From assembly GCA_947577025.1 (NCBI GenBank), contig CANPTO010000001.1, positions 1 to 64,000 of the forward strand: a stretch of 64,000 nucleotides of DNA, given 5' to 3'. The translations under genes and the position numbers were made by a program. The notes beneath the pieces were generated by a model. That model was given only the letters and a program-made list of their open reading frames with translations, did not search any database and had not been told where the DNA came from. Source of the DNA: an uncultured Clostridiaceae bacterium (GTDB lineage Bacteria > Bacillota > Clostridia > TANB77 > CAG-508). Of the stretch, positions 29,604 through 37,047 are shown one piece after another (within the stretch, counting starts at the first letter, position 1; each line of letters starts with the position of its first letter).

Positions 29604-30091
29604 ATCGAAAAATCGGTATAAATAGCTTGTAACTAAGGTCGCAGGCTATTTTATGTTACAGTTCAGTAAGGATATAAATTATTGACTTATTTAATGTCTA
29701 TAAAGTCTAATTTTTTAGAACAAAAGGGCACGGTGGTGTCATTGCTAATAAGGTATTCCCACAAACGGTGCCCCTACAACGTAAAATTTGATTTTTCCTA
29801 TACTATGACAAAAGGCACGGTGCCCCGTGCCCCTACATTTGAAATCGATTTTCTTTTGAAAATAAAATGTGTTAAATTTTATTTTCACTTTGTGTTGTGT
29901 AACTAAAAAGTTTCATAGGGTTTCCTATTCAATAAAAAATGCTTAAAAAGTCATTTTAAAGCTATAAAAATTTTTCTACTGAACTGTAACTATTTTATAT
30001 TTTAGAACTAAGATTATTTACAAAAAATAGTAGTAATTTTATTTTTAAATTGGTACAATAAATATTAGTAAAGAAGAAGGAGAGTAATTTT
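29604..30091. repeat. Repeat-rich spacer with GGCACGG hairpins and a short composite-element copy
   Basis: GGCACGGTG / CGGTGCCCC elements at about 29725-29840, the CCCCTACATTTGAAATCGAT repeat at 29830-29852, and the ~85-bp tail of the composite element at 29852-29940 (compare 4481-4710). A short open frame over the repeats is not believable as a gene. The promoter of the 30092 gene should lie at the right end. Confidence 0.65.
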
Positions 30092-30367
30092 ATGGTATAT
30101 CCATTTGTAAAATATGAAGATGGTACAGAAGTTGTATTTTCACATATATATACTGATGATGAGGGAAACGAAGCTTTATTTGTACATTTTGAAAGACCAA
30201 TGGAATATGGTTTTGATAGTATAAAATTTGAACTTCCAAGCTATAAAGTAATATACACAGAAGGAAATTATAGCGAAGAAGAAATAGCGTTATTTAAAAC
30301 AGTAGTAGAAAATGGAGCACCATATTTTTATGAGTGGGCTCGAAAAGGAGGAATTCAAATTGCCTAG
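30092..30367 (+). CDS. Small protein paired with DUF4160
   Basis: 91 aa, acidic, mixed alpha/beta: MVYPFVKYEDGTEVVFSHIY, then FERPMEYGFDSIKFELPSY, ending KGGIQIA. AAGGAGAG precedes the ATG. Its end overlaps the TTG start of the DUF4160 gene, so the two are coupled. A decayed relative precedes the DUF3791/DUF3990 genes (19562-19689), which hints at a shared role as a partner of small toxin-like proteins. Confidence 0.7.
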   Translation: MVYPFVKYEDGTEVVFSHIYTDDEGNEALFVHFERPMEYGFDSIKFELPSYKVIYTEGNYSEEEIALFKTVVENGAPYFYEWARKGGIQIA

Positions 30368-30639
30368 TATATTCGAGTTAATACGGTTATAAAATATATT
30401 TTTGGTCAAATGAAAATGATGAACCAGTTCATGTTCATGTCTCAAAAGGAAATCCTAGTGCACATTCCACTAAAATATGGCTTACTAAAAGAGGTGGCTG
30501 TATTGTAGCTAATAATAATAGTAAAATACCAGAACACGATTTAAATAACATCATAAAATCATTATGTACAAATTATTTTTATATCATAAGTAGGTGGAAA
30601 GAAAACTTTAAAACCGATAACATTAAATTCTACTGCTAA
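30360..30639 (+). CDS. DUF4160 protein with one CGG +1 recoding site
   Basis: TTG start (30360-30362) with AGGAGG 8 bases upstream, inside the previous gene. The first eight codons read L-P-S-I-F-E-L-I, then CGG at 30384-30386 and a stop two codons on. Skipping the C gives G-Y-K-I-Y-F-W-S-N-E, then P-V-H-V-H-V-S-K-G, the core of DUF4160 (P-x-I-x-R-x-x-G-Y, H-x-H-V). Total 92 aa, the family size. DUF4160 proteins often pair with a second small protein and have been discussed as toxin-antitoxin-like; the function is not established. Confidence 0.8.
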
Positions 30640-31136
30640 TATGTAACTATTCCTAATTTTTAATATTTTGTTTTCACTTTTTACACTCAAACAATCAACT
30701 CAACAAACACACTTTAAAGTACTTAAATTTGATATTTTTCAGCCATATTAACTAAATTTACTTGTTTTGATAATTCATTATGCAATTTTAAAAGATATGA
30801 ACATAATTGACAGGGAAGGTTCAAATAAAATTGGAAAATGGAAGATTTTGTAATAAAAGTAAAACGAAAGAAAAGAACTAAATGCTACCACACACTTAGT
30901 TCTTTTCGAACATTTATGAACAATGTGTTTTGTTTTTAACTTAAATTAAATATAGTATACTACTTTTTTATTATATGTCAAACGATTTTTTTAAACTCAT
31001 TTTACTCTAATTTTTTACTATTTCTATAGACCAAAAAGGCACGGTACCCCGTGCCCCTACATTTGAAATCGATTTTTCCTATACTATAAAAAATTAGACT
31101 AACATAATTTCTTTAGATAAATTTTATAATTGTTTT
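30640..31136. other. Spacer with terminator and GGCACGG repeat
   Basis: AAAAGAACTAA ... TTAGTTCTTTT at about 30872-30911 is a hairpin terminator. A GGCACGGTACCCCGTGCCCC palindrome with the CCCCTACATTTGAAATCGAT repeat lies at 31037-31093. No gene seen. Confidence 0.55.
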
Positions 31137-31314
31137 TTAATCATTTGCTTCTATTGGCGCGTCAACAGGGCAAACTCCGTTTGCATGTTCCACAACCTAT
31201 GCATTGGTCTTCGTCTATTATGTATCTTTCTTCTCCTGGTGCTATGCATCCTACTGGACATTCTGCACTACATGCTCCACATTGTATACATTTTTCTGTT
31301 ATTCTATATGCCAT
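31137..31314 (-). CDS. 2[4Fe-4S] ferredoxin with one CGG +1 recoding site
   Basis: Small electron carrier. The ATG at 31312-31314 follows AGGAGG. The first cluster motif is C-I-Q-C-G-A-C-S-A-E-C-P, the second C-I-G-C-G-T-C-K. Then CGG at 31177-31179. Read straight on, the protein would give R-S-L-P-C and stop, losing the fourth cysteine position of the second cluster. Skipping the C gives C-x-x-C-x-x-C-K-G-V-C-P-V-D-A-P, exactly the ferredoxin pattern, and ends at TAA 31137-31139 (58 aa). This is the clearest single case in the window, since the spacing of the cluster cysteines is strict. Follows ricT closely. Confidence 0.93.
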
Positions 31315-31326
31315 TTGTTTCACCTC

Positions 31327-32248
31327 CTATATTTCGTCTTCTACTTTTGTTTTATCCATTTTCTCTAGTTTTTCTAATTCTTGTAATTCTTTCATATGTT
31401 CTTTTTCTTCTGGGTCTACTATATTGTTTGAAATGTTTTTTATGATTTCTATTTCTTTTGCATCATACCTTTTATAGTATGTTTCCCCTTCTGAATCTTT
31501 TAGTTTTACTCTTATTCTTTCTTTTAGTGTTTCTACTGAGTCTACTATTCCTTCTCCCTCTTCTGTTTTTACTATTGCTCCTAGTTTTGGAAGCCTTTCT
31601 AGTTTTTCCTCATATACTTCTTGCTCATATTTTAAACAACACATTAATCTTCCACAATTGCCTGATATTTTTGTAGGATTTAGTGACATATTTTGTTCTT
31701 TTGCCATTTTTATAGATACTGTTTCAAAGTTTCCTAAAAATGAACAACAACATAATTCCCTTCCACATATTCCATTTCCGCCTATTCTTTTTACTTCGTC
31801 TCTTACTCCTATTTGCCTTAGCTCTATTCTTGTTTTGAATATTGATGCTAAGTCTTTTACTAAGTCTCTAAAGTCTATTCTTCCATCTGCTGTAAAGAAA
31901 AATAATACTTTGCTATTGTCAAATTTAAATTCTACATCTGTTAATGTCATATCTAGTTTATGCTCTTTTATTTTTTTCTTGCATATTTCAAATGCTTCTT
32001 TTTCCTTTTTTTTGTTTTCCTCATAATGTATTTTATCTTTTTTGCTTGCTATTCTAATTACTTTTTTTAATGGTGCTACTACTTTTTCATCTGGAATTAC
32101 CCTATTGGCTATTGCTACTTCTCCATATTCTTCACCGCTGAGTAGTTTCTACTATTACAAAGTCTCTATTGGTTATTTCTAAATTGCCTGGGTCAAAAAA
32201 GTATATTTTCCCTGGCTTTTTAAATCTAACCCCTATTATATTTTTCAT
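31327..32248 (-). CDS. ricT: PSP1/RicT-family regulatory protein with one CGG +1 recoding site
   Basis: RicT (YaaT) is part of the RicAFT complex that aids mRNA processing, sporulation and biofilm formation in Bacillus. Start ATG 32246-32248 with GGAGG upstream. The frame reads MKNIIGVRFKKPGKIYFFDP to I-V-E-T-T-Q, then CGG at 32135-32137 followed at once by TGA. Skipping the C gives T-T-Q-G-E-E-Y-G-E-V-A, the conserved V-E-T-x-x-G-x-E-x-G-x-V motif of the family. The rest carries the PSP1 domain and the cysteine clusters C-G-R-E-L-C-C-C and C-G-R-L-M-C-C. Total 306 aa. The start overlaps the holB end by 23 bases. Confidence 0.92.
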
Positions 32249-33134
32249 TTATTTCCTCCCACATTTTTATTAAAAGCTCATCTATTGTCATGTCATAGTT
32301 GCTATTTGAAGTTAGTCTTTTTTTTGCATTTTCTACATATTGTATGCAGTTTATATTTTCTATCTTTTGTGTTTTTAATAATAATATGTTTATATAGTCT
32401 AATAAGTCATTTATTATTTCTTTACTTTTATATAATATTTCTGAATTATTTAATATATACACTAAATCATTAGTACTTATTTTATTTATTAAATCTTCTA
32501 ATTCTAAATAGCTTTGTTTATCTTCTATAATTCTTAATACTTTTCCTAAGCTTCCATTACAAAATGATATCATATTTTCATTTATATCTTCTGTGATATT
32601 TTGCTTTATGTATTTTAGTATCTCTTGCTCACTTATTTGTTCAAAGTTTACTTTTATTGCTCTTGACCTTATTGTATTTAATAGTTTATTTTCATTAGAG
32701 GCTATTAATATTATTGTGGCATACTGGGGTGGTTCTTCTAATGTTTTTAATAAACTATTTTGTGCATCTTTTGTCATGGTATCACTATTATTTATTATAT
32801 ATACTTTTCTGGTAGATGTAATTGGCTTTTCAGATATTTTTTTGTTCATATATCTTATTTGTTCTATTTTTATCGCTGTTTCTTCATTTTCTATTTGCAT
32901 AAAGTCTGGGTTGTTACCATTTTCGAACTCTATACAGGATTTGCATTTATTACATGGTTTTTCTTTTTCGTCACCATTACATAAAATCATTTTTGCAAAC
33001 TCATGTGCAAATAGGCTTTTCCCTATTCCTTCTGTTCCTAAAAACAAATAACTATGTAAAATATTATTTTGTTCTATTGATTTATTTAATAGTTCTTTTA
33101 CTTTTTCATTTCCTATAATATTATTAAAGCTCAA
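32226..33134 (-). CDS. holB: DNA polymerase III delta' subunit
   Basis: Clamp-loader subunit, 302 aa. P-loop-like GTEGIGKS at about 33-40, a four-cysteine zinc site (CNGDEKEKPCNKCKSC), sensor-1 region (LLKTLEEPP) and S-R-A arginine-finger motif. Located between lepB and ricT, as tmk/holB-ricT in Bacilli. Rather short in its last domain, but complete. No in-frame CGG. Confidence 0.92.
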   Translation of the reverse strand: MSFNNIIGNEKVKELLNKSIEQNNILHSYLFLGTEGIGKSLFAHEFAKMILCNGDEKEKPCNKCKSCIEFENGNNPDFMQIENEETAIKIEQIRYMNKKISEKPITSTRKVYIINNSDTMTKDAQNSLLKTLEEPPQYATIILIASNENKLLNTIRSRAIKVNFEQISEQEILKYIKQNITEDINENMISFCNGSLGKVLRIIEDKQSYLELEDLINKISTNDLVYILNNSEILYKSKEIINDLLDYINILLLKTQKIENINCIQYVENAKKRLTSNSNYDMTIDELLIKMWEEINEKYNRG

Positions 33135-33196
33135 TATTAACCTCCATTTTGGTTATTTGTGTTATCTATTTTTGCCATATGGCTTATATCTTCCTA

Positions 33197-33826
33197 TTAA
33201 TCTACTTTTCCAAAAAGGTTTAGTGGCCAGAACCTAATTAGTACTTTACTTTCTACTTTTTCTATTGGAATACATCCAAACCTTCTACAGTCCATACTCT
33301 CTGACCTGTTATCTCCCATAGCAAATATACATCCTTCTGGAACAACAAAGTCCATTAACTTTGTATTTTGTATTTCTGTTTTTACTCCTTCTTGTAGGTA
33401 ACTTTCTTCTAGTTCTTCATCATTTATATATACTTTTCCATCTTTTATTTCTACATGTTCACCTGGAAGAGCAATTACTCTTTTTATATAACTTGTTTTG
33501 CTTATTTCTAATACATAATAAGTAAAGCTTTCTAACCAATTTTTTGGTGTATATTCATATTTTGCTTTAGTGCTTTTAGCATCTGTTACACTTGGCGCTT
33601 CAAATGTAATTATATCTCCTCTTTCATAGCTGCCATGAAATGTTCTTGGTGTTTTGTTTAATATAAGCCTTTGCCCCTCTACTAATGTTGGATACATCGA
33701 AACTTGTTGTACTACTGTTGGGGTTCCTATAAAATACCTTATTAATAGTGCTAGCACTAATGCTATTACTATACAATATACCCATTCTAAAGTTTCTTTT
33801 ACTTTATCATTTATTTGTATCATCAT
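33197..33826 (-). CDS. lepB: Signal peptidase I
   Basis: Membrane protease that cleaves signal peptides, 209 aa. One N-terminal membrane segment (YCIVIALVLALLIRYF), catalytic Ser in S-M-Y-P-T-L, catalytic Lys in Y-I-K-R-V-I-A-L-P-G, and the GDNRSESMDCR box near the end. Two adjacent ATG codons are possible; the GGAG lies 13 bases upstream, a rather long distance. Same strand as holB. Confidence 0.93.
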   Translation of the reverse strand: MMIQINDKVKETLEWVYCIVIALVLALLIRYFIGTPTVVQQVSMYPTLVEGQRLILNKTPRTFHGSYERGDIITFEAPSVTDAKSTKAKYEYTPKNWLESFTYYVLEISKTSYIKRVIALPGEHVEIKDGKVYINDEELEESYLQEGVKTEIQNTKLMDFVVPEGCIFAMGDNRSESMDCRRFGCIPIEKVESKVLIRFWPLNLFGKVD

Positions 33827-33907
33827 TTTTACTTTTCATCTCCTGTATTATAGTAATATATAAATTATAATGCTTCTTTGGTTATTTTTCAACTGTTTTT
33901 TTAAATT

Positions 33908-33989
33908 AAATTGGAAGTTGGAGGTTGCATTTTTTTTGGTAATTTCTTCGGATTATTTTAGTGTTTTTCTAATCTCCAACTTCCAATTT
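33908..33989. repeat. Inverted heptamer-type repeat
   Basis: AAATTGGAAGTTGGAGGTTG and its mirror CTAATCTCCAACTTCCAATTTC flank a short AT-rich loop between lepB and the kinase gene. Same heptamer family as 36483-36516 and 38068-38115. Confidence 0.55.
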
Positions 33990-35402
33990 CTATTTCGTTG
34001 GTATTCTTATTACCACTTCTGTTCCCTCTCCTACTTTACTTTTTATGTTGATGCTACTATTATTTTGGTCTAATATTTCTTTGGCTATTGAAAGTCCTAA
34101 GCCTGTTCCTCCCATTTGTCTTGTTCGTGCTTTATCTACTCTGTAAAATCTTTCAAATATTCTGTTTAGATCTTCTTCTGGTATTCCTATTCCATTGTCT
34201 ATTACTTTTATATATGCATCATTGTATACAAATCCTACATATATTTTTATTATTCCTTTTTCTGGTGTATATTTTATGCTGTTTGTTAGTATATTTAGTA
34301 CTACTCTTTCTATTCCATCTTTATCTGCCCTTACTGGTGGAACATTTGCTGTTACAAAACATTCTACATCATGACTTTTTTTGTTTATTTCTAATTGTAG
34401 CTTTTCTTGGCAACTTTTTACTAATTCTCCTAAATCAAATTCTATTATTTCTTTTTTAACTTTATTTGTATCATATCTAGATAATGTTAATAGGTCTGTA
34501 ACTAGTTTTGCCATTCTTCTTGCTTCTGAAGATATTACATTTAGAAATTTATCTTGCATATCTTTGTCATATTCACTTTCTATAAGCGTGTCTGCATATC
34601 CCATAATTGATGTTATTGGTGTTTTTAACTCGTGTGATACGTCTGCTACAAATTCTTTTCTCATGTTGTCTAATTTTACGTGCTCAGTTATGTCTTGCAC
34701 TACTGCCATTATTCCTGATGGGATATCTTTTTCATCTTTAAATGATGCAAAAAATATGTTTAAGTATTTATCTTCTACTGTTGCTCTTTGTTCTAGTGAT
34801 GTCCAATCTTCTAAATATACTGTTTTTTCTAAGTTAATATTTATATTTAATTTTCCAAATATTGCACCAAAAGAATTGTCTTTTTCGGTTAATTTTAATA
34901 ATTTTGTTGCTGCTGGATTTATGTGAGTTATGCTTCCATCCATGTCAAATGCTATTACTCCATCTGTCATATGAAGTAAAATAGTTTCAATTTGCTTTTT
35001 TTGCCTATTTACTTCATTTAAATTTTCACTTAGCTCATTTGTCATTATATCAAATGCGTTTGTAAGTTCATCTACTCCATTTTTTCTTTTGGCTTCTATA
35101 TTTTTATTTGTATTTTCGTTTAGTGCTATTTTTGGTGCTTCTGTAATTAATTTTGTTATTGGTTTTATTATTACTTTTGAAATAAATATTCCTACTAGTA
35201 TTGTTATTACGCCATATAGTGCCACTGCTATAATAGTTATATATTTTATATTTGTTATTTGTTTTTGTATTATTTCAGTATAATTTTGTGCCTCACTTAT
35301 TTGCTTTAGGCTCATTCCATAAAAGGCACCTATTGAGCTTATTATTACAATTCCTATTATTCCAAAAATTAATATTATTTTTAATTGTACATTTCTTATC
35401 AT
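33990..35402 (-). CDS. Sensor histidine kinase (WalK/PhoR type)
   Basis: 470 aa. Two membrane segments (about 8-28 and 53-74), HAMP linker, PAS domain (about 145-240), HisKA with the phospho-acceptor in V-S-H-E-L-K-T-P-I-T-S, and the ATPase domain with N box (N-I-L-T-N-S-I-K-Y), D-N-G-I-G-I and G-G-T-G-L-G-L-S. The short extracytoplasmic loop makes it less typical of WalK, which has a larger sensor. Lies downstream of its response regulator, separated by a repeat. No in-frame CGG. Confidence 0.9.
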   Translation of the reverse strand: MIRNVQLKIILIFGIIGIVIISSIGAFYGMSLKQISEAQNYTEIIQKQITNIKYITIIAVALYGVITILVGIFISKVIIKPITKLITEAPKIALNENTNKNIEAKRKNGVDELTNAFDIMTNELSENLNEVNRQKKQIETILLHMTDGVIAFDMDGSITHINPAATKLLKLTEKDNSFGAIFGKLNININLEKTVYLEDWTSLEQRATVEDKYLNIFFASFKDEKDIPSGIMAVVQDITEHVKLDNMRKEFVADVSHELKTPITSIMGYADTLIESEYDKDMQDKFLNVISSEARRMAKLVTDLLTLSRYDTNKVKKEIIEFDLGELVKSCQEKLQLEINKKSHDVECFVTANVPPVRADKDGIERVVLNILTNSIKYTPEKGIIKIYVGFVYNDAYIKVIDNGIGIPEEDLNRIFERFYRVDKARTRQMGGTGLGLSIAKEILDQNNSSINIKSKVGEGTEVVIRIPTK

Positions 35403-35559
35403 TTTTTATCCTTTCATTATACGTTCGAAATTATTTTTTCCTACAGTAATGTAAAAGGGCATAATTCGGTAAATTGTTATAGGTATTTCTTACCGATTAA
35501 GCCCTACAGCACAAATAATTATTCATTATTCACTATTAATTCTTTATTATTAATTAACT
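35403..35559. repeat. Repeat between response regulator and kinase
   Basis: GGGCATAATTCGGTAA ... TTACCGATTAAGCCCT (35448-35508) matches the element at 2430-2485; an ATTATTCATT-type piece follows at 35519-35555. Confidence 0.6.
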
Positions 35560-36300
35560 CTACTTTGTTATTTCCCGCGAAGCAATATAATACCCTACTC
35601 CTCTTTTAGTTATTAATATCTTTGGGTTTGATGTATCTTTTTCTATTTTTTCTCTTATTCTTCTTACTGTTACATCTACTGTTCTTATATCTCCATAGTA
35701 TTCATAGCCCCATACTTTTTCTAGTAAAGTTTCTCTGGTTACTACTTGCCCTGGTTGATTTGCTAAATATTTTATTACCTCAAATTCTCTTAAAGTTAGA
35801 TCTATTACTTCTCCTCTAACTTTTACTTCAAATTTGTTTAAATCTAAGCTTAAATCTCCTACTACTATTGTACTTTCATTTTCTTCTTGTATTTTATGTT
35901 GTACAATTTGTGTAGATTTTGATGTTATTTCTGCTTTTCTTAGGTTAGCCTTTACTCTTGCCATTAGTTCTCTTACACTAAATGGTTTTGTAATATAGTC
36001 ATCTGCGCCTAGTTCTAAACCTAGTATTTTATCTATTTCTTCATCTTTAGCAGAAATCATTAATATTGGTATATTTAGTGATTGTCTTATCCTTTTGCAA
36101 ACTGCTAAACCATCCATTTTTGGTAACATTATATCTAACAAAACTAAATCTGGTCTTTTTTCTAAAGCTATACTAATACCTTGTTCACCATCACCTGCTT
36201 CTAATGTATTATAACCTTCTTTTTGTAAATTGTATACTAACATATCTACTATTGTTTTTTCGTCATCTACTATTAAAATTGTTTTTTTATTATCCTCCAT
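35560..36300 (-). CDS. OmpR-family response regulator (WalR/PhoP type)
   Basis: 246 aa. Receiver domain with D-D-E near the start, phospho-acceptor Asp in L-V-L-L-D-I-M-L-P-K-M-D-G, and K in I-T-K-P-F. A winged-helix DNA-binding domain follows (R-E-F-E-V-I-K-Y-L, R-T-V-D-V-T-V-R-R-I-R-E-K-I, R-G-V-G-Y-Y). Codon 241 is an in-frame CGG (35575-35577), six codons from the stop. Read straight, the tail is S-R-E-I-T-K; with a +1 shift it is S-G-K, ending at 35568. Both are plausible, so this site cannot decide the recoding question. Confidence 0.93.
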   Translation of the reverse strand: MEDNKKTILIVDDEKTIVDMLVYNLQKEGYNTLEAGDGEQGISIALEKRPDLVLLDIMLPKMDGLAVCKRIRQSLNIPILMISAKDEEIDKILGLELGADDYITKPFSVRELMARVKANLRKAEITSKSTQIVQHKIQEENESTIVVGDLSLDLNKFEVKVRGEVIDLTLREFEVIKYLANQPGQVVTRETLLEKVWGYEYYGDIRTVDVTVRRIREKIEKDTSNPKILITKRGVGYYIASREITK

Positions 36301-36705
36301 AACATGTTCCTCCCTAGGACTTTTTTAACTTTATTTAGTTATATCACATATTATTAGTTTGTACAAGTATTTTTTTATTATAAATTTTTTTGATATTTTT
36401 TTACGCCGCACGTTAGGGACGGTCTTTTTCGTTCCGATTTCGGAACGGTGGGGACACTCCTTTATTGGTATTTTGTATAAATTGGAAGTTAGAAGTTGGT
36501 GGTTGGAGGTTGGATTTTTGGGTATTTTCTGCGAAGTATTTACATTTATGTACAACTTTAATTGTTATTTTTTAACCGATATTGTTCCTTTATTGTTCCT
36601 TGTAAAAATATTCTTTTGAAAATAAAATATGTTAAATTTTATTTTCACTTTGTGTTGCAAAACTAAAAAGTTTCATAGGTTTCCTATTTTAAAAAACAAA
36701 AGACG
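36301..36705. repeat. Spacer with hairpin, heptamer repeat and short composite-element copy
   Basis: GGGACGGTC ... hairpin around 36405-36465 (TTCCGATTTCGGAA core), GTTAGAA-GTTGGTG-GTTGGAG-GTTGGAT heptamers at about 36483-36516, and the tail of the composite element at 36611-36697. The promoter of the response-regulator gene should lie near its left side. No believable gene. Confidence 0.65.
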
Positions 36706-36730
36706 TCAATGACGTCTTCTGTTTTGTTGG
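36697..36730 (-). terminator. Hairpin overlapping the end of the small membrane protein gene
   Basis: CAAAAGACGTCAATGACGTCTTCTG: the stem GACGTC-AAT-GACGTC includes the stop codon of the gene ending at 36706. Confidence 0.6.
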
Positions 36731-36978
36731 TAGTATTTAATTAAATACTTAATTCCATACTCTGCTAGTAGTATGCTAAGTATAGTAATTACCGGAATTA
36801 TTGCATAAATTCCCCAACGCATAATCCGGTTCATTTGTAAATAGACCCCTTCTGCATATACAGGCAAAAAACTGCCTGTTAGTCTTACAAAAATCCCACT
36901 TCCTATACTTAGAAGTGTCATTAGTACACCTACTGCAGTATATATTACTGCTTTAATTAGGTTACCCTTTTTCTTCAT
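36706..36978 (-). CDS. Small membrane protein, unknown
   Basis: 90 aa with two predicted membrane segments (about 9-30 and 57-77) and a basic C-terminus. The start ATG is preceded by AAGAGG at a suitable distance. An in-frame CGG (36828-36830) lies before the second membrane segment (Q-M-N-R-I-M-R-W-G). The hydrophobic second half is in the unshifted frame, so CGG seems read normally here. Codon use is a little richer in G and C than neighbours. Confidence 0.6.
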   Translation of the reverse strand: MKKKGNLIKAVIYTAVGVLMTLLSIGSGIFVRLTGSFLPVYAEGVYLQMNRIMRWGIYAIIPVITILSILLAEYGIKYLIKYYQQNRRRH

Positions 36979-37047
36979 GCTTTTACCTCTTCTTTAAATT
37001 TTTTAGAACTATTTTAATTATAACACATTTTTACAAAAATTTCAAAT

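Noticed and set aside
29682..29906. 74-codon open frame after the tRNAs
   Set aside because: It lies wholly on repeat elements shared with other spacers and lacks a ribosome site.
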